Positions 10,506-21,700 of a DNA stretch of 64,000 nt are shown here, piece after piece; the stretch's first letter is position 1, and each line of letters starts with the position of its first letter. Origin of the DNA: Guillardia theta CCMP2712 (lineage: Eukaryota; Cryptophyceae; Pyrenomonadales; Geminigeraceae); the NCBI RefSeq assembly GCF_000315625.1, contig NW_005434669.1, forward strand, positions 498,004 through 562,003, read 5' to 3'. The notes beneath the pieces were generated by a model. It was not told where the DNA came from. It was given only the letters and a program-made list of their open reading frames with translations, and searched no databases. The position numbers and the translations under genes were made by a program.

Positions 10506-11101
10506 TCGGCTATAAGTCACTCTAAGAATGTTAAATTCCTTCATAGATTGTACATATCAATAAATTGCAGTTTGGCTCTATGCTTCTTGATATGAAATGA
10601 AATGCAAGTTTGGCATTGATCTGCATGATAAAACTCATCTGTGGCTGGGAGAACCGATCGCTACAGATTAATTGCTTTTGATGCACCTTGTTGTTTTGAG
10701 AGAGTGCTCGTGCATTTGTGAAAGTGGATCTTAGTTCAATTTACAAATCATACATGAATCTTGTAAACAACTTCGTGCAAACATTTGAGACAGGTAAGAC
10801 ACAGAGTATAATGTTCATAGCGATGTAGAAACAAGGTGGTCTGTTTGAAAACATTGGAAAGATCTGGGCAATTGGATTCGTCGATTTGTGGCATATGCCA
10901 TTTATGCGTCTTGATTTGAGAAAATGATTGAGTTTATCAGAACCAATGAGTTTGAACGATTGGGAGACTTACTCAAATTTACCACTTTACTTCAATTCAT
11001 TGAATATTACTCTACAGTTCAATTATTTAGGTTATTGAGTTTCAAGATTATAGTTATTGATCACAAAACAATTGCCTTGAATGAGCATACGATCATCCTT
11101 A
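10506..11101. other. Intergenic, AT-rich
   Basis: Lies between two paralogues whose 3' ends face each other. AT-rich, with an ATAAATTG poly(A)-like signal near 10558. An open frame at 10924-11220 overlaps the antisense gene and shows no protein features. Confidence 0.4.
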
Positions 11102-11398
11102 TCAAGGCAAAATCGAACGTTCGATTGATGCACAAGCAGCTGATCGCCGTCTGGTGCAAGCTGACAACTTCACACTCTTTCTCCTTCTTCCGTCAGAGCA
11201 TGTCCTTGTGCCATTTGTAATTTCGACGCAGAATGTCACCCTCTTCTCTTGTTTACATTTGGAATATCCTCGACGAAGTGCCGATCTCAACTCCTTCAAA
11301 GGTTCGCTGGGCTCATCTTTCACGATAAACTGATGTTCTGGTCCAAACAGTTGTTCGACCCATGCTAAAAGGGCGTTCGAATCTGCAATTGCTTGCAT
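11102..11398 (-). CDS. Small protein with SILK-like and RVxF motifs (B)
   Basis: Intronless, 98 residues, starting at ATG 11398 (MQAIADSNALLAWVEQLF). It is the closest relative of the gene at 10170: both begin MQAI, carry the WVxxLF helix, and have RSALRR (38-43) followed by KRVTF (52-56) and CVEITN. The tail is Ser/Arg/Cys-rich. The spacing between the SILK-like and RVxF motifs is almost the same in both. It faces paralogue A tail to tail, so the pair probably arose by an inverted local duplication. PP1 docking is inferred from the motifs only. Confidence 0.65.
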   Translation of the reverse strand: MQAIADSNALLAWVEQLFGPEHQFIVKDEPSEPLKELRSALRRGYSKCKQEKRVTFCVEITNGTRTCSDGRRRKSVKLSACTRRRSAACASIERSILP

Positions 11399-13725
11399 GT
11401 GCAATATCGATTAATGCTTGGAAGCTTGTATGTTACTTGTCTGCAAAAGAGTATATCTAAACGATCTTCTCTGCACAAAGGCGATTGTTTGTTGAAATCG
11501 AAGGGGATTGCAAAGTTTTCCCCTCGCTTCTTCCCATTTACCTTGCTTCACTCACCCACAGGGACGACCCGGTAGGGGGTCGGAATCTATACAGGGAATA
11601 ATCAAGGTATGGTCATGGGATATGGGTGGGTAGGGGTAGTTTCAAGGGGAAAGATCCGTATGGTCCTGACTGTGAGTTTTTAACCTGACACGAATTGGGA
11701 GTTGCTGACTCCGATCGGCGTCTGGTCAGAACAGAACGTCAGCCGGAGCTCCGATTTATTTAACTCCAGCGGCCAGCCGGGGAACTTTCCGTGACCGTCT
11801 GACGGACGTGACCGGTACCGAACTTCGAGTTGAACTCGCCGACTTGTACTGACGGTCCTACTGATCTTTAACTTTTTTAACTTTGAGTGAAGATCCGGAC
11901 GGAGGCTCAGAGCCGGCGGAGTCCCGGAGTCCGGGACCACGGGTCGGCGCCGGACCGGCGGCAGCGGCCGCTCGCCGGGCCGGGCCGGGCCGGTCCGTTG
12001 CCGCGGCCAGACGCCGCGGCGTGACGCCTGGCTAGTACCGGGACGGCCCGTGACGGTCCGATCGGGCCCCGGTCCGAGCGCCGCGGGCGGCGGCCGCCGC
12101 TCAGTCCGGCCGCCCGATGATCATTGAATGGGGCCGCCGCTAGTACCGGGGCCCGGACCACGTCTCAGGCCAGAGTCACTGGCGGCCGGGCCGGGCCGGG
12201 CCCGGGGGGCAGGGGCGGCCGCCGCGTGACGGACAGTGACGGTCCGAGTCAGGCCGGGCCGCGGCCGGGCCCGTTGGCCAGTGGGCCGCCCGGGCCCCCG
12301 GGGCCGGAAGGTGGGGGGTCATAGCGTTGTCACTCCAATTTCGGAATGGTTTCAAGTTGCCTGTCTCTCTCATTGTTGAACTTGAACAACGATATTTACA
12401 CCAAACATTTGGAAAATCTGTTCGCACGCCATGAAAATTGAACACCCTACCCCCTTCCACGGATCCCTACCGGCTTCCATGTCCCTGAATCGTTGAATTC
12501 AATTCAATTTTCAGACCTACTGATTTAAGGGAACCCCACCCTTCCCCCATCATGCAAGTCTCCGAGACAGCAACCTGTCGAGGAGGAAGGCTCCCCTTCG
12601 AGCCGCCCTTTTCCTTGGGTCTGCTCCTATTCAAACTCGGTCGGGCTCTGCATGGCACGGGGCTCAAGTCAAGGGGTTCCCAGCACTCCCTTTTAAAACA
12701 CATGTTACACGTTGGTATTGAAGTTTCCGCACCCCCTTGGGACGGTACCCCTGCGACTGTTATTATTATTATGCTCCTGCTGCCTACACCCCTCCCGAGT
12801 CAAGGGGCACGACCCCTACCCCCGTCACGTCCTCCAACGTATTATTGGCCCACCAGACCCAGAAGGACACACCGGTGCGAATTTTTCCCGTTCCGCCACA
12901 CAATCTAAACCCACACCCACCCTTCGAAGCTATACCATTTCTGTCGTACCCCCACCCCTTCTCATGAAGTTTACCCCTATTTTATGTCATCCAACGTTTC
13001 TACCCCTACCCCGCAATTTTAGGACCCCCTACAGATAAGGCCACCCCATGTCTATAGCTCCATATCTCAATACGGGCCCAGACCATCCCTCCTCCACGTT
13101 TCCTCCATTGTACAACAATCCCTTGCTCTCCCTTCCCCGCTCCCTTGCCCTTCTCTTCTAGTTGATCTGAAGTTTTCTATCCGCAACCCCGTTACCTTTC
13201 TTTTGCTGCCTTCGATCTTTTGCTCCATATTTCCAAAATTCCATGTTCTTATCGACTTGCAGGCAATGTACCGTTTCTGTCTGAGACTGCAATGTCCTGA
13301 AAGCTACTCTCCGGCACCTTTTCTACCCGCTTTGTTTCAGTTACTCGCCTCTGTTGTGCTGAAACACAATATTGTGTTTGTGCTTCAAGCGTAAAACATG
13401 ATATTTGTTTGTGTTGCAAAACATTGTTGAGAAATTTGTTGGGGGGACGTCTCAGGAAATGTTGTAGATTGCAGAGATGTCTAAAACAGCTTCTGATCAC
13501 CTGTCCCACACACTTCAGATTTCAAAAAACATTCCCTATATCTCGCATGAGATCATGAGAATATGGAACTCAAAATCGATTATATGATTCTCGAAGCCTG
13601 TAGTCGTGTGATGTCGAAACTTGTGTTAAAATTGGGACATGTTTTCCTGTGGATTGTTTTTGTGTCAGGGATTGACCTTTGTTCTTGTCAGATCCCCAAC
13701 GTGCTACTGCTTGCGGTAGGCAACC
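11399..13725. other. Gene-poor stretch with two repeat-island types
   Basis: No gene supported over 2.3 kb. At 11560-11660 there is a GGGTAGGGG-type run. A large GC island lies at 11690-12330. From about 12430 to 13070 the sequence is full of CACCCC, CCCTACCCC and CCCGTCAC runs on the plus strand, with a short TTATTATTATTA tract near 12760. From 13100 to 13725 the sequence is ordinary and probably includes the promoter of paralogue C. Confidence 0.5.
11690..12330. repeat. GC-rich island, largest copy
   Basis: About 640 bp. The first half is full of GACGG, CTGACG, GTGACCG and CCGACTT words. It contains ACTTTGAGTGA (reverse complement of the TTTACTCAAAGT motif) at 11880-11890, then passes into almost pure CCGG/GGCC blocks such as GGGCCGGGCCGGGCC. 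Open frames here are only a by-product of the low AT content. Confidence 0.65.
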
Positions 13726-14226
13726 ATGGCAGCAGAGTCCGACCACAAATCAGAGAACAAATCACCCGGTCCGAACACAGTCAATGCGGGAAAGATCTTC
13801 GAATGGGTTGGGTCCTTATTTTTCAATCAGACAGAAATAGGACCTGCTGGGACGACCTTTGAACATGATCCAGCTGCTCCTGCGATACACCATGGCCCAG
13901 GATCAACTTGCAACGTTGATTTGCATCAAGTTCAAGCTCATCAGAAGACCATGAGCGTTTCTGCAGTCGACATGGTGAAACCCCGTTCTGCCATGCGAAC
14001 TACATTTCGATCTCGCAAACAGCAAAAACGAGTTCGTTTCTGTACAGCAATTGAAAACCTGCAAACTTCAGGATCGAAGGAAAAACTTAGTGAGCAACAC
14101 CACCATTACACAAGGTCTAGGAGTTGCTATCCAGAAACTCTTGCTCACGACAGTGAACAACTCATGTCAAGCATCAAGTCGAATCGTTGCCGATCAATGA
14201 GTGTGAGAGAATTCGTGATATTCTGA
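13726..14226 (+). CDS. Small protein with SILK-like and RVxF motifs (C)
   Basis: Intronless, 166 residues, the longest of the three paralogues. An N-terminal extension precedes the helix KIFEWVGSLFF (23-33). A variable linker follows, then RSAMR (87-91), KRVRF (101-105) with CTAIEN after it, and a His/Ser/Arg-rich tail. The order helix, SILK-like, RVxF matches the genes at 10170 and 11102, and KRVRF is again a canonical PP1-docking sequence. The linker is quite different from the others, so the motifs seem to be what selection keeps. Function is inferred only. Confidence 0.65.
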   Translation: MAAESDHKSENKSPGPNTVNAGKIFEWVGSLFFNQTEIGPAGTTFEHDPAAPAIHHGPGSTCNVDLHQVQAHQKTMSVSAVDMVKPRSAMRTTFRSRKQQKRVRFCTAIENLQTSGSKEKLSEQHHHYTRSRSCYPETLAHDSEQLMSSIKSNRCRSMSVREFVIF

Positions 14227-14463
14227 ATGCTTGTATATTGATTAAACTTCAATTTAAACGTGAATATGTGTTTCAGATGATTGTCAGACGTTTTATTGAA
14301 TAGGTCTATTTCCAAATGGAGTCTTCTGATAATTGGATCTGTTTTTGGTAGGTGAAAATTTCTCGGGATAGAAACAAACTTTGCATCTTAATGCTATCCA
14401 TCTTTTTCTATTGGGAGGGATGTAAAGAAGGCTGAAAGAATAAGGCTGGGTTCAAGTTCTGCT

Positions 14464-16009
14464 TTAGTCCTCAGAGAACGTTGACTTGAAGAGCTCGAAA
14501 AGCATTAAGCTTATCGCCATCTGCTCATTACATCAGAACATCACGTACATTGAGAATCAAAACGAGATGATACCTGCGGGGCAAGACGTCCTACACGTCC
14601 TTGTACACCCTAGGCGATAGGAAATAATGAGAGAACGTACACGTGAATTGGAGGAAATTTACCCTGTAGAATGCAGCTAAACGATCTTCTCTCCAAAGCT
14701 CGATGGCTGCTTGTCTGATTCCAACTATTCCAGATCAGGAACATCTACTAAACGTTTTTAAAGATGCAACCTGAAATTCGTCGTGACTGTATTCTTGTCT
14801 TGATTGTATCCAATGGCGTCGTGATACTGGAGGCAGCAACACCCTAAAAGCATGAACGTCGAAAGAAAGAAAAATGGGGAAACAAATCATTTTACAGCAA
14901 AGAGTCCAGCCAACAAGTCATCAAGTGGAGAAAGCTTCAAACTTGCATCTTTGTTTGCTTTGGCCCGAAACTGTACGACTGATTTTCTAATCTATTAGAG
15001 ACGGACTGTGTCAACACCTAAGCCTAGTGAATAAGATTACCTGTGAATATGTTGTGAAATAAATTGCTCCAAAGGGAATATCCCTCATCCAACAAGCGCG
15101 CGAACCCTTTGATTGGCAAAAGAACCCATTTCAAAAACAAGACCTTGATCATCAGATGAAATGGACCTGATATAAACCTCCGAATCCTATCTGGCTCACC
15201 AGTTTCCTAACTGAGCCAGCATTGCTGCCCTCGATCTGCAACGGGACATTTTTTAGAATCCGAATATGTTGCCTTGCTTTCTCTGAGTCACCTGTTGCAA
15301 AATCTTGACTCTTTCCATGGGATTGGTCACTATGATCTGGGTGAACCCTGCAAACGCTCCTGCAAAGATCTCTGCTGGGAGTGGGAGGTCCTACACCCTC
15401 AAGGTGTCACTTTCGATCAACCGGGCGTAAATGTGCAATAGAGTACCTTCTGCGGGCATTTCAAAACCTTGCTCAAAATGTTTTTTGAAGCATCATTCAT
15501 ACCAATGCAAAATGCACCTGAACAAACATTACAAGGTGCTTTGTTGAGGAAACGGCAAAACCTTCAGGGACGGAGCCGAGAAGAACTGGAGTACAACCGT
15601 TGAAGAGAGACAAAAGTCCTTCCTCTCGAGCAACCTTGGTGATTGTTCTGAAAATTCCAGTGTATTGCTTGCCATTGATGTTTGCGAGACTTCCTTGAAT
15701 TCTCGTTTTTGCCAGGTCAATAGGGAACACGGCTGTCGAAGCTATTCCACTTGCTATGCCACTCATCATGAAATCCTTCCACCTCGCACCTGCCGCAGGC
15801 ATTTCGAAAGAGAGCTTTGCCTTCATAAGCATTTCGGCAGGTTTTGAGAAATCTAAGAGAGTAGATGGAGGGGTGGCAAACCAGGGAATGTTGTTTTTCC
15901 GTGCATTCATCGAATTAACGTCAAGCATCGCTGTGGATGATGCCGAAATTTCCAAGACGAGAAGGAAAATGAATGCGCCGAGCGCAGATTGAGATGTAGT
16001 TCCTAGCAT
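14464..16009 (-). CDS. Mitochondrial carrier family (SLC25) transporter
   Basis: Ten exons, all in phase with GT-AG introns of 44-60 nt: 16009-15562, 15517-15447, 15390-15292, 15235-15167, 15106-15041, 14991-14896, 14843-14771, 14724-14663, 14609-14574, 14520-14464. The protein has 358 residues. The three carrier repeats each show the PxD/ExxK/R signature: [14 protein letters not shown] and PLDTIKTR. Matrix-helix features such as [11 protein letters not shown] and [14 protein letters not shown] are also present. Substrate unknown. The first about 65 residues precede the carrier fold and begin with a hydrophobic signal-like stretch ([17 protein letters not shown]), unusual for a mitochondrial carrier. 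They may direct the protein to a plastid envelope or another endomembrane; that is inference. The family call is secure. Confidence 0.85.
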
Positions 16010-16679
16010 TTTCTTGGAAAGAAATAATTGTCAGCAATCCAAGTTTTGCTTGAAATGTCTACGTAATCCCGACCTTATATACCCTGCAAATTGTTTCGTA
16101 ATCTCTACGTTCGAGATATTCTAAGCCATTGTTGACTTTGATGTTTTCTGGAAACAGCTACAAGAACAGAGGAAAAATTGAAACCCATTGTAAATTGCGA
16201 GATTACTCCTGTAAAGGTTTTTTCTTCCTTAGGTCCAGCATATTTCAAAGATTCCTCAATTCAAACAGCCCTTCTGTTGTACTGCCTAAATTTCGAAAGA
16301 CATGATAACCAAGCGTCTTACATTCTCAACGGATATTTCTTATCCTACTTTGAGCTACCTCTTTGCTGCTTGTTTCTCCCAACCCCTCTCTCATCCTGTG
16401 ACTTCCTCGCCCTTCCCGTCCCCTTCCGTCCTACGCATGCCACCAAGTTTGTGGGGGAAACTCTATTCCCCAACTTCATGTCCCCTACCCCCGCTGGCTA
16501 TGGCGAAAAGAACCCGTACCGTAAAGGTGGTCACGATCCCTGGCACACTTTCAAGGCAGAACTAAACTGAGACTTGACTAAACCTAAACCGACCCTCCCT
16601 AAAGCGATGCCGTACTGTTGTCACAGTTGAGTAAACTTGTTGAGCTCATACCGGATCTGCCGCGAACGATTGAGCAACA
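16010..16679. other. Intergenic, divergent promoters
   Basis: Lies between the head-to-head carrier and RNFT-like genes. No gene seen. A C-run stretch with CCCCTACCCCC occurs near 16480-16500 and a CTAAACCTAAACC tract at 16577-16590. Confidence 0.4.
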
Positions 16680-18458
16680 ATGACCAAGCGGCGAAACAGC
16701 GACCGCGAAGAGGGGGAGGAGGGGGAAGAAGGAGGAAGCAGCAGCGCCTCACACTCAGCTGTACATCTTCCTCGAAAACGTCACGCTGCTCTCAATAGAG
16801 TGGACTGTGACAAAGGGATGGATCGAGCAGATGCTGGCCCACAGCACGAGCCTCCGCATCCACAACCTGACGCAGGCGTGACACGGGAAGGATGCGAAAG
16901 GAATTCAGATTCATGCACATACTGTCATCAATCACCTCAGAATTCTATTGCTCACACTTTCAATGATGAAGGACAAGAAATAACTGAAATTCGAAGCCCA
17001 ATTTTGACACATACATTTAACACTCGACAGAACGACTGTCCTGAGCGTTTAGACAGGACATGCTCCTCGTCAAGAAGTACGGACCTTGAGTTTTCACAAG
17101 AAGAGATTTCAAACCATGACAGCTTGCGCACAGAGCCTCCGGCTCGCCTTAGACGGAGGCGCAGAGCAGGTGCGGGGTCATCCAGGTCTCCGACGAACAG
17201 GACGAGAAGCAGAAATCAACCAATTTATGCCACAAACCTGTTTAGTGATATCACAGGAGATACGTGGGAAGATGATGCATGGCTACAAGAGAGCCTTCGA
17301 TTGACGAATGGCCCTATCGGCGCCTGGCTGGACAATTTGATGATATTTTTCGTTTTGCTGCTATTTGCATTTATTTGCAAGTTTTTGATTTCGTTCCTTT
17401 TCTTTGTCTTCCTGTATTATCGTCTTGTTCAAGTCAACCGATCTTTGACAATGTCAGTGGATACAAAAAGTAGAATCTGGAGTGGATTGCAAGCTGTTCT
17501 CAACATTCTGTGTATTCTTGCCGTTCTCATAGTTGCGAGCCAGGAGAACGAGGTTGGAAAGCAATTTGGTCTGTCTAAGCTTACCATCTCAAGAAACGTA
17601 CGCAAAGTGGAGCTCTCTAAATATCTATCATTTGAACCAATCAACCAAGACCTGAATTTTATAGAAATGATCAGCATGATTGCGATTTGTGATATCTTGT
17701 TATGTAACATTGGAATTTGTTTCAAGTCTTTATCACTACAAGCAGCGAGCTGTTTCTTGCACAAAAAGAGGCAGGGTATATCATCATGCTGGAAGATACG
17801 ATAATTGCAATGTAGATTTAATCCTGTTGTTTGTTTTTGTCTAACCGCTTCACTCAGATATCGACAAATGTTGCCTGCCATTCCATGGCTCACTGCGATC
17901 AAGTCTTGGTCTCAATTTCCTGCCCTTTCTTTGTTTTTTGCCAGCGTGTATCTCTTCATCAAAGTCAAGGTTGCGCTTTATACTGCACGATTTGCACCTT
18001 TTAATGTTTGCTTTCAGGGTGGTATAATGACTGCCCAATTCGCCAACACAGCTTGCAATGCCTTGTTCCGCAACAAGCTTCCTTATGGCCAGCTCCTGAA
18101 AGATGATGAGGTACATGCGGCCGAGCATTTCTTCTCAAGGGTTTATGTCTGGTTGACGTCATCGAACCAGGCAAACAATTCACCTGGAGATGGTGAGTGT
18201 GCCATTTGTCAGAGTGATCTGCACGCGCCGGTCAAGCTTGTTTGCGGGCACATCTTCTGCGATGATTGCGTCATGCAGTGGCTTGAGGTGATGAGACTCC
18301 GGCATCAGCGCATGTTTGATTTCTCACTCCCTGTCTTCCTGCAGCGCTCTCTCATTGATGGTACCTGCCCGCTCTGCCGCCAGGTGGTTCAACCGGCCGC
18401 CTATGTACATATCTCGATGAAGTCCGGTGAAGTTGGACTCCTTCCCCATCTGTTCTAA
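16680..18458 (+). CDS. RNFT-type transmembrane RING E3 ligase
   Basis: A disordered Glu/Arg-rich N-terminus (about 215 residues) is followed by several membrane segments (MIFFVLLLFAFICKFL, VLNILCILAVLIVA, MISMIAICDILLCNI, ALSLFFASVYLFIKV) and a C-terminal C3HC4 RING: CAICQSDL, CGHIFCDDC, then CPLCRQVV. The layout matches RNFT1/RNFT2, ER-membrane ubiquitin ligases. Clear introns: 17812-17857, a 48-nt one ending near 18018, one of 60 nt ending near 18170, and 18288-18344, which splits the RING. One base appears to be missing at 17775-17777: the frame upstream ends in HKKRQ, and the continuation GYIIMLEDTI is in the next frame before the 17812 splice. This could be a sequence error or a real lesion. 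Confidence 0.75.
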
Positions 18459-18519
18459 AGCAGTGATATGTTTACAATTGTCTGATTACATTCTTCCAAA
18501 TGGTAGTAAAACTGAAGTT

Positions 18520-18740
18520 CAACTCGGAGCTTGCCACTGGCGACTACCAGTGCTTGAGTGTCAGCCACGGTGAAAAAGCGGCCGGGCGCGGCCCGTGCAG
18601 AAGCGGACTCGGCTCGGCATCGCCCGGCGCCCGGCGGGCCCTGGCCGCGGCCGGGTAGTGACTAGGAGTCCGGCGGACCGTCGTGACTCAGACGCGGCCC
18701 GGCCCGGGCGGCTGTGACCGGCGGTGCGGGCCCGTTTGGA
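18520..18740. repeat. GC-rich island, copy between RNFT-like and Sec5 genes
   Basis: Begins with GAAGTTCAACTCGG and CAGTGCTTGAGTGTCAG words and passes into GGCCGGGCGCGGCC blocks with GTGACTAGGAGTCCGG and GTGACTCAGACGCGG. It abuts the Sec5 start codon at 18763, so it probably lies in the Sec5 promoter or leader. Confidence 0.6.
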
Positions 18741-18762
18741 GTTTGCCGTGCTCGCCGGGACA

Positions 18763-21700
18763 ATGGAGGGAGAAGACGTGGGGGAGCCGACGACATGGGC
18801 GGCACCAGAGAGCGACAGTGAGGGAGAGTATGGCATGGAGGCAGCGAGAAGGACACTAAGATCAGACGTCCTAGCGCAAGTGAGTCCTGCGCTGCTGTTC
18901 TTTATCACCAGTCGATGAAAGGAGGTCAGGACGAGCTTGAAGATCCGTTACTTGGGCCAGTCAAGAAGAACAGCGACATCAGCAGGTAGCCCGTTGCTTC
19001 CTCGTTCATACAGCCAAGCCCATTCCATTCATTCGAAGCCCACCAGGACGCTGGGACAGGCCCGTCGAGAAAATGAGAGCCTTGTAAATATCCGGAGGTG
19101 GTTTCCACAAACAGTTCCTGATGCCAAATGACTCGTGCCATGGCAGCGAGTCCTTTAATGCGATACACTATCTTTCTACAGTGCATGAGCATACAGATTT
19201 GAGCAGGATAGAGCAAGGTAAAGCGTCAGCATCGGACACATGGCAGCTCTGACAGGTAAACAGGGTTGAAGAGGCTGAAAGGAAGGCAAAAGGTACGCGG
19301 GGCAACATTCCCTCCCCGTCGGACCTCGTGAGTTCTGATATCATGATCGCATTCTGCTTGGAACCAGCTGGAGAAAGTCGGGCAGGACTCGAAGCAGCTC
19401 ATCCATGCCAATTTCAGCAGATTCGTAGCAGCCCAGGTCGAGAGAAGGGTTGTTGTGCTTCAAACTCGCCATGACACACTCTCAGGATAAGATCTTAGAG
19501 CTACAGGAGATTCTTAAGTCTGAAAATGGCCCTGAGGAACTGCCTCTACCATCTTCGACGCGTGACTGAAGTCTTCTCGCAGGACCAACTCCTTGCCCTC
19601 AAGGAGCTGCTCTCCGAGCTGGATGAGCAGGCAGGGGTGGACTTGATCGCAACACGCTTCTGACAGATGCACAGGCAAAGAGTGTCTTCCAACCGATCTT
19701 AGAGTTGTCTCTTGCCATGGTGTGCGCGTATCATGACTCCCTTCATCTCTCCCAGTATGCAAGAAAGAAGCACCAGGATCAGGAACTCTCTGGCGATTAT
19801 AGGTGACCTTCCTTCCTCTCCCTTTCTGAATCTTCTGATGCTGCTTGTAAAATGTCAGATCGTCATCAAATGCTCCTTTTGTTACCCAAGAAGATCAAAG
19901 TGGATGCAGCAGAGTCGAACTACGATGAGGTCGCCCTGCTTTTTTCGACTCCATTCGCCAACCTTTTTCCTGAAGGTTGTCTCCGCATATTCAAGAGCGA
20001 AAGTTCAACTTGCAGGCTTCACCAGTGGGCTCTTTCGACAATTGGCAGATGAAATAGAAGCGCAGATAGATATTGTCAAGAGAGCTCTCACTAAGAAACT
20101 GGGAGACTTGTATTGTACAGTCAACGAGCTTCCAAGAGTTATCATGCACTTGAGCAAGCTCGACACGATTTCTCGAACGAATGGCAAGAGGCTCGAAGAC
20201 TTTTCAGAAATTCGCAGCAATGCAAAGTGACGTGCTGCTAATCCTGTGCTTTAGCGCTGACGACTTTCCTTCAGAAAGTGCATCCGAATGCAGACAGAAG
20301 CGATTCTATCCGTGATGTCAAAAGCTGTCTCAAGCTTTCTGGACCAGGTAAGACACTTGCAAAACATCATAGCCTACAGGTGCCTGACATCATGTTGTAG
20401 GGTTTTGAATTTGATAAATTGTCTTCCAACTTGAAAGTAATTCACGAGTTGTTTTCTTTCTCATCCCAGGATCACACGTCGCAGGATGAGGACTGGGAGT
20501 TTGGATTCAGTCTGTCAGACTCTGACGGTCGAAAGTGCTTTTTTTATCTTGCAGTCGTTGATCCTTCTCACTCAGCTCTGAATGAAACCAAACGAGCATC
20601 CGATGGTGACATCTCGGACAATCAGATTCGGCAAAGGATTCAGCACACGTTTGACGGCCTGGTCACTGCTCTTGTGTAGGGATATGACACAAAATTTAGA
20701 CATGCACTGATGATTATCTTGCAGAAATACGCTCACGAGTACTCTCGAGATCAACACCAAACGGCTGATCAATCTCGATGACATGTGCTTGTCTTTGTTT
20801 CGCAATTACGACAAGTCCTCGACCCCTTCAAACGGTCTAGACCCCTTGTGACAGCAGCGACTGCTCACTGATCCCGTCAGATTCCTCTGGGCCGCCAGTG
20901 CAGCCAAGAAAGCTCGCAAGACAAGGAACCTTCGACACTCACGGGAAAGGGAAGAACACAAACATCCTGATGAGCTCCCTTCATGATATCGTCGAGTTCT
21001 ACGACTCCTCCTTGAAGCCAATCTTCCAGCGGTCCTCCCTGCCTCCTGTCACCTTCTTCTGTTCTAAACAGGTTATCAGAGGCTGTCTGGTCAACGGAAC
21101 AAGAATCTGGACCTCGCAGTTTGTGACCTTGCAATGCCTGGACACTGTCTGCGCATGTCGGAGCTCTATCTCGAAGGTGATTGTTGGCAAGGGGATGCAG
21201 CCAGGAAACTCTGACCCTCATGCAGGTTCAGAATTGTCCACAGGAGCTGCTGGTCAAGGTTGGAGCGGTCATTGAAGGGTTCAGCGGGTCGACAATGAGA
21301 GATGTACCGATCACACTCGTATGCTGCGGCCTGAGATGCTCGTGGTGATCTTGTAGATGTTCGCGCACCTGAAGATGCTGTTGCAAAACGAAGTCATCCA
21401 GCGTGAAAAATTCAGCCCAGACATCATGTTTGCAGTTCTGAACCCTCCTGCATCGGACCTCACTTGCCCGCAGAGACATCGAGACCGGGAACTCCTCCAT
21501 CCCCATCATCTTCCGGTGAACTTGAACTTGACAGCAAGGATGAGGCTGACTTGTCAATTCAAACCAGAAAATCGATAGCCGATGCCCTCGAGCAGGTCAA
21601 GTCGCATCCGATCCGCCTTGCGGTGTGACGTCAGGCAGGTCCGAGGCATCGTGCTGGTCTCCGAGGGCCTCCGATCCTTGGCTGTCAAACTTTGCGTGCA

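Noticed and set aside
11907-12324. Long open frames rich in Pro, Gly, Ala and Arg on both strands
   Set aside because: They lie inside the GC island, where stop codons are rare by composition, and show no splice context or protein features.
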